Of a stretch of DNA of 31,747 bases, positions 24,158-31,747 are shown piece by piece (within the stretch, counting starts at the first letter, position 1; each line of letters opens with the position of its first letter). Location of the stretch: positions 1 to 31,747 of the forward strand of contig JAWXBS010000127.1 of NCBI GenBank assembly GCA_034440275.1, in the 5' to 3' direction. The position numbers and the translations under genes were made by a program. A model generated the notes under the pieces. That model was not told the DNA's origin. It made no database searches and saw nothing but the letters and a program-made list of their open reading frames with translations. The DNA is from VFBF01 sp034440275. GTDB lineage: Bacteria; Pseudomonadota; Alphaproteobacteria; Caulobacterales; Aquidulcibacteraceae.

Positions 24158-24340
24158 TTACCGGTTCTCGCTGTCGTCCTGCGAGGAGACATCGTCTTCC
24201 TCGATATCGCCCGGAATGGAGTAGTTGCCGGAGAGCCAGCGGTGCAGGTCGATATCGGCACAGCGTTTGGAGCAAAATGGCCGATATTTCGGATCGAGCA
24301 GCTTTCCGCAGAGCGAGCAGACCGGACCGGTGGTGGTCAT
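24158..24340 (-). CDS. yacG: DNA gyrase inhibitor YacG (zinc-binding)
   Basis: A 60-residue protein with the Cys4 zinc site CSLCGK...FCSKRCADIDL followed by HRWLSGNYSIPG, matching YacG, which binds GyrB and inhibits gyrase in E. coli. The C-terminus is acidic. It starts four bases after the rng stop, as the last gene of the murA-to-yacG series. Confidence 0.94.
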   Translation of the reverse strand: MTTTGPVCSLCGKLLDPKYRPFCSKRCADIDLHRWLSGNYSIPGDIEEDDVSSQDDSENR

Positions 24341-24343
24341 CGT

Positions 24344-25405
24344 TCAGACAGCCTCGACATCGACGCGCTCTCGCGGCGCGCCCACTTCGGCGATGATCCG
24401 CCAGCGGGGTCCGATACGCGCCTGAAGCGCAGGACGCCAGTCGATGATGTCGCTCTCCAGCCAGGCGGCGACCTCGGGCGCGAGCCGGGCGACCACCTCC
24501 CGCCCCCGCGCCGGACGCGCCTCGCGCTCCATGGCCCGAAGCGCCCGCAACGCGACCGTCTCCGGCGTGGGGCGTCCGTCGGCGTCGAGCAAGCGTTCGT
24601 GAAGCGGTGCACGGAGCTGGCCCCGGGACAGCTCGACCACCCCGAACCGGGACATGGGCGCGATGGCGACGCCCCAGGGGTCGTCGGCTGCCGCCGCCTT
24701 CAGCGCCGCAGCGATCGCCTCGCGCACCGAGCGGTCCCGCTGGGAGACAAAGTCGATCGCGATGATGCCGCCGAGATTGCGGAGACGCAGTTCCCGCATC
24801 GCCGCCGCCGCCGCCGCGAGATTGAGTTCACGGGCGAAATGCTCAGCGTTCGACGAACCCGCTCGCGCACCGGCGTCCACATCAATGGCGACGAGCGCCG
24901 CCGTGGGCTGGATGGTGAGCATCCCGCCGCCGGGAATCGAGGCTGTCGGCGAAAGCGCCGCCTCGACGATCTCGTCGATGCGCTCGCGGACTTCAGGGGG
25001 CGCGGCGCCCGCAGCATCAAGGTCGTTGTCGCTTTCATGCCGACCCGTACAACGTGGCGCGCCTTCGCCGCCGCGCGATGCGATCTGAAGGACTGGCGCC
25101 TTGCCACGCGCCGCCTCGCGCACCACGTGGGCAGACACAGTCAGTCCTTCGGCGAGCGCTTCCCCGTTCACGCGCCCCTGCGTGTCGAGACGCACAAAGC
25201 CTTCGCCGACCCCGAGATCGACGAAGGCGCCGCGACGACGACGATCGATCGAGCGAACGCGCGCAAGGTAGGTTTCACCCCAGAGCGCACGACGCCCCGC
25301 ATCGGACCAACGCGTCACATGCAGCGCAATCGGCGCACCGTCACGCACGAGCACCTGACGTGTTTCGCCGATGGCGGCGTCGGTCGAGGTTTGCAGCGCT
25401 GTCAC
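24344..25405 (-). CDS. rng: Ribonuclease E/G family protein, short form
   Basis: A 353-residue RNase E/G-type protein. An S1-like N-terminal region (about 14-108, GETYLARVRSIDRRRRGAFV) is followed by the RNase H-like/DNase I-like catalytic core. The metal-binding aspartates are Asp175 in VAIDVDAG and Asp218 in GIIAIDFV. The CPxCxG zinc-link motif of RNase E/G is absent, and the protein is about 130 residues shorter than E. coli RNase G, as in the short alphaproteobacterial form next to maf and yacG. Its GTG start overlaps the maf stop (GTGA). It may act as a monomer or dimer on RNA (inference). Confidence 0.88.
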   Translation of the reverse strand: MTALQTSTDAAIGETRQVLVRDGAPIALHVTRWSDAGRRALWGETYLARVRSIDRRRRGAFVDLGVGEGFVRLDTQGRVNGEALAEGLTVSAHVVREAARGKAPVLQIASRGGEGAPRCTGRHESDNDLDAAGAAPPEVRERIDEIVEAALSPTASIPGGGMLTIQPTAALVAIDVDAGARAGSSNAEHFARELNLAAAAAAMRELRLRNLGGIIAIDFVSQRDRSVREAIAAALKAAAADDPWGVAIAPMSRFGVVELSRGQLRAPLHERLLDADGRPTPETVALRALRAMEREARPARGREVVARLAPEVAAWLESDIIDWRPALQARIGPRWRIIAEVGAPRERVDVEAV

Positions 25406-25968
25406 GGCAGCGCAACACCGGCGTGCTGCAGCAGGCCTGCGGTTTCATAGAGCGGCAGGCCGACGATCGCAGAATAGGAACCGCTCATCGACAGCACGAA
25501 GCGCTCTGCCCGACCTTGTATGCCGTAGCCCCCCGCCTTGCCGCGCCACTCGCCGCTGTCGATGTAACTTTGCCGCTCTGCATCGGTCAGCCGCTTGAAC
25601 CGCACACGTGTCATCACGGCGCATACGCGCACTGCGCCTCGGTGCGCGACGGAGACACCTGTGACCACGACGTGCGCGCGACCGGAGAGAAGGTCTAGGC
25701 AGTGCTGAACGTCCGCCTCCTTCTCGGCTTTCGGCAGGATGCGCCGCCCGCAGCCGACGACCGTATCTGCGGCGAGCACGACCTCATCGGGCGCGGCGGC
25801 GGCAATCGCCTTCTCACCTGCCAGGCGCATCGCTAAGGTGCGAGGAAGTTCCCCTTCACGCGGTGTCTCATCGATGTCCGTGGCGATCACGCGCGAGGGC
25901 GTGAGGCCGATCTGCTTGAGCAGTGCGAGGCGCCTGGGACTTGAGCTGGCGAGAATGAAGGACGTCAC
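25402..25968 (-). CDS. maf: Maf nucleotide pyrophosphatase
   Basis: A 188-residue Maf-family enzyme that hydrolyses non-canonical or modified nucleoside triphosphates to monophosphates. The N-terminal SSSPRR at residues 8-13, DETPREGE, LAADTVV and YGIQGRAERFV are characteristic. The start is GTG at 25968, overlapping the SDR stop by four bases, and the end overlaps the rng start. Confidence 0.94.
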   Translation of the reverse strand: MTSFILASSSPRRLALLKQIGLTPSRVIATDIDETPREGELPRTLAMRLAGEKAIAAAAPDEVVLAADTVVGCGRRILPKAEKEADVQHCLDLLSGRAHVVVTGVSVAHRGAVRVCAVMTRVRFKRLTDAERQSYIDSGEWRGKAGGYGIQGRAERFVLSMSGSYSAIVGLPLYETAGLLQHAGVALP

Positions 25969-26837
25969 GCGGATCCTGAGAGTCCGAAACGCTTGGCAAT
26001 AATGCGATCCAGCGCGCGCGGCGAAAAGAAACCGGGGAGGAAAATATCGGTCAGCCAGTTTGGCACGATGGCGTAGCGGGTCTTCGGCGCCTCTTCGGTC
26101 AACACACGCCAGACGAGTGCGCCGACCTTCTCTGCGTCGAGGCCGCCTGCCGCCTGTGCGGCGACGGCGTCCGTGAACTTTGCAAGGATGGGTGCATAGA
26201 TGGAATTGGCGTAGCGCTTCTGGTCGAACGACAGCCCCTTGTCCCAGATGGCGGTCTTCACCGCGCCAGGCCCGATCACGATCACATCGACGCCGAATGG
26301 CATAAGCTCGCGTCGCAATCCTTCCGAGTAACCCTCAAGTGCGAACTTGGACGCCGCATACGCTGCGATGAACGGCACCGCGCGCTTGCCGCCGACCGAG
26401 GAGATCATCACGAAACGGCCAGGCTTTCCCTCGCCAAGCTGATTGACGCCCTCGCACCCCAGCAGCGGCGCGAACGCTGTCGTCACGTTGTGAACGCCGA
26501 TAAGGTTGACCTCCATCTGCGCACGCAACTCGGCCGCACTCATGTGCAGCAGCGGTCCCGGCACCGAGCCGCCCGCGTTGTTGAGTACGCCGAGCAGACG
26601 CTTGCCGTTCTGCAGATCGGCTACCTTGCGCGCTGCAACCGCCACCGCCGCCTCGTCCGTGACATCGAAGACGACTGGAACAAGATCGTCCCCCAGAGCC
26701 GCCACGAGTCGTGCACCGTCTTCCGGCTTGCGCACACTCGCATAGACCCGCGCGCCACGTGCGACGGCGACGCGCGCGGAGGCCTCGCCGATCCCGCTGG
26801 AAGCGCCGGTGATGAGGAGGCCCGGTTTGTCCGCCAT
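25965..26837 (-). CDS. Short-chain dehydrogenase/reductase
   Basis: A 290-residue classical SDR. The Rossmann motif TGASSGIG is at residues 10-17, NNAG at 86-89, catalytic Ser near 146-147 and YAASK with Tyr160 and Lys164. The substrate cannot be inferred. The short C-terminal hydrophobic patch (WLTDIFLPGFFSP) suggests a lipophilic substrate or membrane contact. It lies between maf and the phosphatase gene, where infA is normally found in related genomes, and it overlaps maf by four bases, so it is integrated in the operon. Confidence 0.9.
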   Translation of the reverse strand: MADKPGLLITGASSGIGEASARVAVARGARVYASVRKPEDGARLVAALGDDLVPVVFDVTDEAAVAVAARKVADLQNGKRLLGVLNNAGGSVPGPLLHMSAAELRAQMEVNLIGVHNVTTAFAPLLGCEGVNQLGEGKPGRFVMISSVGGKRAVPFIAAYAASKFALEGYSEGLRRELMPFGVDVIVIGPGAVKTAIWDKGLSFDQKRYANSIYAPILAKFTDAVAAQAAGGLDAEKVGALVWRVLTEEAPKTRYAIVPNWLTDIFLPGFFSPRALDRIIAKRFGLSGSA

Positions 26838-26899
26838 TCACGTTCTCCTTCGCGCGTTGCGCGCTTCTCTATTGCGGCGCGTCCCCGTCGCCCGCAAGG

Positions 26900-27349
26900 C
26901 TATCCGTGCGCCGACCGTTCGAAGCGCGTCGCGATTCGCCTTTCAAGGGCGTCACGCACAGCCCGATACTCTTCCAGCTGCTGCTCACGCGAACCCTGCG
27001 CAAGCGATGGATCCATCGTCGGCCAGTACTCGACCTCGACGGCCATGGTGCGTGTGAACTCGAGCGCACGGTGGTGCGCCTCGGGCGTCAGCGAGATGAT
27101 GAGATCGAAGCTTGCATCGTCGAGATCCGCAAACGCCTTGGGACGATGCTTCTTCACGTCGGCGCCGATCTCGTCGAGCACGACGATCGTAAACGGGTCC
27201 ATAGCCTCGCCCTTGCGCGCGCCGCAACTGTCGACCCACACGAGTTTGCCGAAGCGCAGCCGCATGATGGCTTCCGCCATCACCGATCGGATGACGTTGT
27301 GGCTACAGGCAAACAATACCGCCTGCGGCAAGGGACGCGGGCCTTCCAT
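26900..27349 (-). CDS. Low-molecular-weight phosphotyrosine phosphatase family protein
   Basis: A 149-residue protein with the phosphate-binding CSHNVIRS loop (Cys15, Arg21; C-x5-R), and the general acid probably Asp113 in PTMDPS. Low-molecular-weight phosphatases and arsenate reductases share this fold. No arsenic genes are nearby, and the placement next to UPF0262 and hisD is a conserved alphaproteobacterial arrangement. The substrate is unknown. Confidence 0.88.
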   Translation of the reverse strand: MEGPRPLPQAVLFACSHNVIRSVMAEAIMRLRFGKLVWVDSCGARKGEAMDPFTIVVLDEIGADVKKHRPKAFADLDDASFDLIISLTPEAHHRALEFTRTMAVEVEYWPTMDPSLAQGSREQQLEEYRAVRDALERRIATRFERSAHG

Positions 27350-27355
27350 GGCGCC

Positions 27356-27829
27356 TCATCCCCGCACGTGGAGTGCGCAGATGAGCGTGAACAGGCGGCG
27401 CGCGGTGTCGAAGTCGACCGTCACCTTGCCAGCAAGGCGTTCGGAGAGGAGCGTCGAGCCTTCGTTGTGCAGGCCGCGACGGCCCATGTCGATTGCTTCG
27501 ATCTGCGCGGGCGTCGAACTCCTGATCGCGCCGAAATAGCTGTCGCAGACGAGGAAGTAGTCGCGGATCACCTTCCGGAACGGCGCGAGCGACAGGATGA
27601 AGGTGTGCAGTTCTTCGCCCGTCTCGCGATCGACGCGGAAGATCAGGCGCTGGTCGACGATCGAGAGGAAGAGGATATACGGGCCCTCTTCCATGCCCTC
27701 GACGATGAAGCTGTTCGACTCCAGCAGATCAAATATCGCCACGCGTCGTTCGTGCTCCGCATCTGCGCTGGCGGCGGCGAGGGAGGCCTCATCGAGCCGC
27801 ACGTCCGCGAGGCGGTTGCGATCAGTCAT
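27356..27829 (-). CDS. UPF0262 family protein
   Basis: A 157-residue protein of an alphaproteobacterial family without known function. It is recognised by its N-terminal RLADVRLDEASLA, the FDLLESNSF segment and its position between hisD and the phosphatase gene. The ATG at 27829 overlaps the end of hisD by eight bases. The open frame runs further upstream, but family length and context favour this start. No signal or membrane segment is seen. Confidence 0.88.
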   Translation of the reverse strand: MTDRNRLADVRLDEASLAAASADAEHERRVAIFDLLESNSFIVEGMEEGPYILFLSIVDQRLIFRVDRETGEELHTFILSLAPFRKVIRDYFLVCDSYFGAIRSSTPAQIEAIDMGRRGLHNEGSTLLSERLAGKVTVDFDTARRLFTLICALHVRG

Positions 27830-29117
27830 CGCCCAGCCTGAGCCGAACTGAGCGTGCGTGTGCCGGCAGGCCCTCCGCATCGGCGAGGCGCGCCGCGGCG
27901 TCGCCGATCGCTCGTACGCCGCCGAGTGATGCGCCGATGATGGTGGTGCGCTTCATGAAGGTGAGCGTGGAAAGTCCCGACGCGAAACGTGCGCGACGAC
28001 CCGTCGGCAGGACGTGGTTCGGCCCGGCCACATAGTCGCCGAGCGCCTCGGGCGCATGAGCGCCGAGAAAGAGCGCGCCGGCATGGCGGATCTTGGCCGC
28101 GAGCGGCGCGGGATCGGCGAGTGCGAGCTGCACGTGCTCAGGCGCGGCCATATCGATGAGTACAGCGGCCTCATTCGTGTGCGAGAGCAGGACGATGGCG
28201 CCGAATCCATCCCAGGAGGCACGCGCAGATGCCCCCGCGCGGCCCGCCGAGAGATCATCTTCCACGGCCGCGGCAACGGCGTCAGCGAATGCAGCGTCCG
28301 CCGTGAACAACACGGATTGCGCGTCGGGGTCGTGTTCAGCCTGTGCGAGCAGATCGGCGGCGATCCAGCGGGGATCCACACTGCCGTCCGCAACGATGAA
28401 CACCTCTGAAGGACCGGCGATGGAATCGACGCCCACATCGCCGAACACGAGCTTCTTCGCCGCCGCTACGTAGGCGTTTCCCGGACCGACGACGACATCG
28501 CACGCCGCGATCGGTCCTGCACCGAATGCAAGCGCTGCAATGGCCTGCGCGCCGCCGACGCGCCAGACTTCCGTGACGCCCGCAATCCTTGCCGCAGCGA
28601 GAATGGCGGGATTGTCGAGCAATCGCCCCGGCGGCGTCATCATCGCCAGACGCGACACGCCTGCCACGCGCGCCGGCACGGCGTTCATCAGCACTGCGCT
28701 CGGATAGGCCGCGCGTCCGCCCGGCGCGTAAAGGCCTGCCGCATCCACCGGCGTCCAGCGCCAACCAAGCGTCACGCCCTGGGCGTCGATGAAGGTCTCG
28801 TCACGCGGTCGCAGGCGCTCATGAAAAAGTGCGATGCGCTCGGCCGCACTTTCCAGCGCGCGCAGAACATCCGGCGCACATGCGGCGACGGCTTCGTCGA
28901 TCTCAGCCGCGCTCACGCGAAGGTCGTCTTCCTTCAGATCGACGCCGTCGAAACGCTTCGCATAGTCCAGGATTGCCGCAACGCCTCGCGCGCGCACGTC
29001 GGCCAGAATTGGACGCACCGCTTCTTCTGCGCCGTCCAGCCGTGCGCCGCGCACTCGGATGAGGCTGGCATAGGCTTCCGCAAAGTCCGGCGCATCGGAT
29101 GAGAGACGCAGCACCAT
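27822..29117 (-). CDS. hisD: Histidinol dehydrogenase
   Basis: A 431-residue enzyme that oxidises L-histidinol to L-histidine in two NAD+-dependent steps, the last of histidine synthesis. Zinc ligands are Gln259 and His262 in LAQAEHDPDAQ, Asp361 in DYVAGPNHVLPT and His420 near the C-terminus. The catalytic pair is Glu327/His328 in PEHVQ. The GPSEV and VGPGNAYV segments are typical. It lies between DUF2948 (3-base gap) and UPF0262 (overlap); no other his genes are in the window. Confidence 0.96.
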   Translation of the reverse strand: MVLRLSSDAPDFAEAYASLIRVRGARLDGAEEAVRPILADVRARGVAAILDYAKRFDGVDLKEDDLRVSAAEIDEAVAACAPDVLRALESAAERIALFHERLRPRDETFIDAQGVTLGWRWTPVDAAGLYAPGGRAAYPSAVLMNAVPARVAGVSRLAMMTPPGRLLDNPAILAAARIAGVTEVWRVGGAQAIAALAFGAGPIAACDVVVGPGNAYVAAAKKLVFGDVGVDSIAGPSEVFIVADGSVDPRWIAADLLAQAEHDPDAQSVLFTADAAFADAVAAAVEDDLSAGRAGASARASWDGFGAIVLLSHTNEAAVLIDMAAPEHVQLALADPAPLAAKIRHAGALFLGAHAPEALGDYVAGPNHVLPTGRRARFASGLSTLTFMKRTTIIGASLGGVRAIGDAAARLADAEGLPAHARSVRLRLGDD

Positions 29118-29120
29118 GCG

Positions 29121-29561
29121 CTAGAACAGCTCGTGATCTGGACGGCGCGACGTCAGCCACGGCGCGCCAATGTCCGTCAGCGTTGCGTCGATACACTCCA
29201 CCTCAAGGCGAAGGTCTCCGCCGCCGCCGAGCGAAACGACTATGGCTCCCGCAGGTTCTTCCGCGCCGGGATCAAAACGCACATCCAGAATGACGCCGGC
29301 TGCGTCGGCGACCCCGAGGCGCACGTTGCGACTTTGAACACCCAGCACCGTCTCGATGGCGAGCACCGACCGCACGCGCTCGAACGGGCCGCGTTTGCGG
29401 GCCGTTTCCCAACGGAAGCGATTGATTTGCGCTGTGAGACGCCGCGCCTTCGGATCAAAAGCGATGTCACCCATGACGAACGCAGCGTCGTGGATGGCAG
29501 CGGCGAGAACGGCGAGATCTTCCTTGTCTTCCGCGCCCAGGCGCAGGGGCGACGGCGGCAT
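29121..29561 (-). CDS. DUF2948 family protein
   Basis: A 146-residue protein recognised by LRLGAEDKEDLAVLAAAIHDAA near the start, the FRWE segment, and the C-terminal VECIDATLTDIGAPW. It is found between murA and hisD across alphaproteobacteria. The function is unknown. It starts three bases before the murA stop on the minus strand and is probably co-transcribed with murA and hisD. Confidence 0.9.
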   Translation of the reverse strand: MPPSPLRLGAEDKEDLAVLAAAIHDAAFVMGDIAFDPKARRLTAQINRFRWETARKRGPFERVRSVLAIETVLGVQSRNVRLGVADAAGVILDVRFDPGAEEPAGAIVVSLGGGGDLRLEVECIDATLTDIGAPWLTSRRPDHELF

Positions 29562-29564
29562 GGC

Positions 29565-30836
29565 TCAGGCGCTCCCGCCGTCGCGACGAATGTCGGCGCC
29601 GCATCCTGCGAGCTTTTCCTCAAGCCGCTCGAAGCCGCGATCGAGGTGATAGACGCGATTGATGATCGTCTCGCCTTCAGCCGCAAGGCCCGCGATCACG
29701 AGACTGACCGACGCGCGAAGATCGGTCGCCATGACCGGCGCGCCGTGCAGTTTCTCGACGCCGCGCACAACAGCTTCCTTGCCGCGCACCTGGATGTCGG
29801 CGCCGAGCCGCGCGAGTTCAGGAGCGTGCATGAAGCGGTTCTCGAAGATGTTCTCGCGCGCGATGGACACGCCATCGGCCAGCGCCATCAGCGCCATGAA
29901 CTGCGCCTGCAGGTCGGTCGGAAAACCAGGGAACGGCTGCGTGTCGATGTCGACCGGTTGCAGTCGTCCCTTTTCGCGCCGCACGACGATGCCTTCCGGA
30001 TCGGCGATGATTTCGACGCCAGCGGCGCGCAGCGCCTGAATGAGTGCGCCCAGATGCTGTGCGACAGCGCCGTCGAGTCGAACCTCGCCGCCGGCGGTTG
30101 CGGCAGCGATGGCGTAGGTCCCCGCCTCGATGCGATCGGCGACAACCGTGTGGCGCGCCTCGTTCATCGAAGTGACGCCCTGAATTATGATCGTGCTGGA
30201 TCCGGCGCCCTCAACCTTTGCGCCCATCGCGTTCAGGCAATTTGCGAGATCCACGATCTCAGGCTCGCGCGCGGAGTTCTCAAGAATCGTTTCGCCGTTC
30301 GCGAGCACCGCGGCCAGCATCGTATGTTCCGTGGCGCCCACGGACACGAAGGGGAACACGATCGACGCGCCCTTCAGGCCGCGCAGCGCGGCCGCCTTCA
30401 CATATCCCTGCTCGATAACGATGTCGGCGCCCATGGCCTCGAAAGCCTTGAGGTGCAGATCAACCGGTCTCGCGCCGATGGCGCAGCCGCCCGGCAGCGA
30501 CACGGTAGCGTGTCCGATGCGCGCCAGCATGGGGCCGAGCACGTTGAACGAGGCGCGCATCTTCCGCACGAGATCGTAGGGCGCGATGGTCGATGTGATT
30601 TCGGCGGCGTGGAACCGCGCGGTAGCGCTGCCCTTCGGCCACTCGACCTGAACGCCCAGGCTCTCAAGTAACGATGCGGCGAACTGCGTGTCTGCCAGGC
30701 GCGGCATGCGGTCGAGCGTCAACGGTTTGTCGCTCAGGAGTGAGGCCACCATGAGCTTGAGCGCCGAGTTCTTGGCGCCCGAAATCGGGATGACGCCGCG
30801 GAGCGGGCGACCGCCCGATATGATGATGCGATCCAT
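29565..30836 (-). CDS. murA: UDP-N-acetylglucosamine 1-carboxyvinyltransferase
   Basis: A 423-residue MurA. It transfers enolpyruvate from PEP to UDP-GlcNAc, the first committed step of peptidoglycan synthesis. Lys22 in SGAKNSALK and the catalytic Cys118 in LPGGCAIGARPVD are present. The Cys form is the fosfomycin-sensitive type. Length and ends match the family. It lies 61 bases downstream of a small basic protein gene and upstream of DUF2948. Confidence 0.96.
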   Translation of the reverse strand: MDRIIISGGRPLRGVIPISGAKNSALKLMVASLLSDKPLTLDRMPRLADTQFAASLLESLGVQVEWPKGSATARFHAAEITSTIAPYDLVRKMRASFNVLGPMLARIGHATVSLPGGCAIGARPVDLHLKAFEAMGADIVIEQGYVKAAALRGLKGASIVFPFVSVGATEHTMLAAVLANGETILENSAREPEIVDLANCLNAMGAKVEGAGSSTIIIQGVTSMNEARHTVVADRIEAGTYAIAAATAGGEVRLDGAVAQHLGALIQALRAAGVEIIADPEGIVVRREKGRLQPVDIDTQPFPGFPTDLQAQFMALMALADGVSIARENIFENRFMHAPELARLGADIQVRGKEAVVRGVEKLHGAPVMATDLRASVSLVIAGLAAEGETIINRVYHLDRGFERLEEKLAGCGADIRRDGGSA

Positions 30837-30897
30837 GGCTGCCTTTCGCGGTCTCGCGGGCTTATGCGGCGGCGCCCCTGCCGAAGCAAGGCGACCG

Positions 30898-31035
30898 TTA
30901 GTCGTCTTTATCCAGTGTGGGCGCGGCGGCTTTGCGGCGACGGAGGTTGGCCTTCAGCGCCTTGGCGGCGCGCGCCTCGCGCTGTTCGCGCGCGCTCTTC
31001 GGGGCAGATTTCGTGTCATCGGGCTTGTCGGCCAT
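30898..31035 (-). CDS. Small basic protein of unknown function
   Basis: A 45-residue, highly charged protein (SAREQREARAAKALKANLRRRK region), probably helical, with a short acidic end. Small proteins like this are often found upstream of murA in alphaproteobacteria. ATG 31035 lies 19 bases after the tRNA-Thr 3' end. A longer frame reaches 31098 but would read into the tRNA and is rejected. The ribosome site is weak (GAAGG, two bases away). Confidence 0.65.
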   Translation of the reverse strand: MADKPDDTKSAPKSAREQREARAAKALKANLRRRKAAAPTLDKDD

Positions 31036-31053
31036 AGCCTTCGGGGAGAGATG

Positions 31054-31128
<75 letters not shown>

Positions 31129-31331
31129 GGAGCCGCGCTCTTAGCCATGTGCGCCATGGGATGCAAGGCCGCCGCGCGCACCCATGGCCCCCAAGGGGCT
31201 TTGCAGTTCTTGCCGGAAAGACTCAGGAACATGCCGGTCAAGACGGGAGGAATCCGGGCGGATTTGTTCCCCCTTTCAACCCGACGCGGCAAGCGAACAA
31301 CACCAGGAACACACACGCTTCGGCGCCAACG
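31129..31331. other. Intergenic region without a clear gene
   Basis: About 200 bases upstream of the tRNA-Thr. No ribosome site, hairpin or convincing ORF was found. The plus-strand frame starting at 31053 (reading VPLGRIELPTSALP...) is the familiar false ORF antisense to a tRNA. Confidence 0.5.
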
Positions 31332-31547
31332 ATGCCTACATCAATGACTTCGCGCGACACCCGACTGGTTAGCCGTCGCGCGCCTACGGCGTGGAGCGAC
31401 GGCTGGGGGCTGCCGATCTTCTCCAGCCTCTGGTCGATGGTGATCGCCATCGCCGTCGCTTGGGCGTGCCTGGAGAGCGCCGGCATCTGGGCTTGGCTGG
31501 CCGCCCATCCCGGGATAGCCAAGCCGCGCCGCCCTATCCAAAATTGA
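31332..31547 (+). CDS. Possible small membrane protein
   Basis: A 71-residue frame from ATG 31332 (or ATG 31344). It has one hydrophobic segment (LPIFSSLWSMVIAIAVAWACL) and a second weaker one (GIWAWLAA), with a basic C-terminus. No Shine-Dalgarno sequence is apparent and no family is recognised. Its stop lies 3 bases before the stop of the convergent RTX-like gene, leaving little room between the two. It may be an unremarkable open frame. Confidence 0.35.
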   Translation: MPTSMTSRDTRLVSRRAPTAWSDGWGLPIFSSLWSMVIAIAVAWACLESAGIWAWLAAHPGIAKPRRPIQN

Positions 31548-31550
31548 CCG

Positions 31551-31747
31551 CTACGCGAACAGGAAGTCCCCGGCCGTGATGTTGGTCGCGGTGACACCGA
31601 TGAGCAGGATCGTCTCGCCACCGGTGAGCGTCACGAGAGTGTTGCCTACCTGCTGGACGATGGTGGTGTTGGCGAAGCTCGCGCCGGCGTAGAGCGTGAG
31701 GTCGAGGCGGTCGGCGCCGTCTTCCCAGTCCGCGATGGCGTCCGTGC
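31551..31747 (-). CDS. C-terminus of an RTX/haemolysin-type secreted protein (partial)
   Basis: The minus strand reads in from the right edge for 64 codons and stops with TAG at 31551-31553. The fragment has DAIADWEDGADRLDLTLY, a sequence typical after the last RTX calcium-binding repeats, then a beta-rich end LLIGVTATNITAGDFLFA. That matches the uncleaved C-terminal secretion signal of type I substrates. The nonapeptide repeats themselves would lie outside the window, so the function of the full protein is unknown. Confidence 0.65.
   Translation of the reverse strand, partial: TDAIADWEDGADRLDLTLYAGASFANTTIVQQVGNTLVTLTGGETILLIGVTATNITAGDFLFA

Overview
The window is a chromosomal segment of a GC-rich alphaproteobacterium. 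Three things point there: the gene order pyrE-pdxJ-acpS-lepB-rnc-era-recO-parC, the cluster murA-DUF2948-hisD-UPF0262-phosphatase-maf-rng-yacG, and a CtrA-like TTAACCAT half-site. A relative of Caulobacterales or Hyphomonadaceae is likely, but I cannot name a genus from sequence alone. I see no insertion sequence, prophage or CRISPR array.

Left block (1-14713). bpt (leucyltransferase, N-end rule) converges on an M48 protease/LemA pair. Upstream of those on the minus strand is a tightly packed, mostly overlapping housekeeping operon: pyrE, pdxJ, acpS, lepB, rnc, era, recO and parC. Just upstream of pyrE, also on the minus strand, lies a complete branched-chain 2-oxo-acid dehydrogenase operon (E1alpha, E1beta, E2, E3), whose genes are separated by 1-5 nt.

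Central block (14714-23149). This is the accessory and most interesting part. A divergent, AT-rich promoter region precedes four plus-strand genes for exported proteins: a 570-aa Asn/Asp/Ser/Gly repeat protein with almost no basic residues, a 151-aa secreted protein, a C39-like papain-fold peptidase, and a 186-aa secreted protein with a double-glycine processing-like motif. About 2.8 kb further on, on the opposite strand, is an outer-membrane beta-barrel protein with an N-terminal coiled coil, resembling FapF. Together these look like a divergent Fap-type functional amyloid export system: amyloid-like subunits, FapD-like peptidase and FapF-like pore. Between the two halves lie a palindromic intergenic repeat, a CheY-like regulator with a preceding CtrA-like site, a GAF-PAS protein without output domain, an Arg-rich orphan protein, and a structured intergenic segment.

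Right block (23207-31747). HMG-CoA lyase (the last step of leucine breakdown, fitting the bkd operon) and the yacG-rng-maf-SDR-phosphatase-UPF0262-hisD-DUF2948-murA series all run on the minus strand. They are preceded by a 45-aa basic protein and a tRNA-Thr(GGT). infA, usual between the phosphatase and maf in related genomes, is absent, and an SDR gene sits there. The right edge cuts a minus-strand gene whose last 64 codons look like the C-terminus of an RTX/haemolysin-type protein secreted by a type I system.
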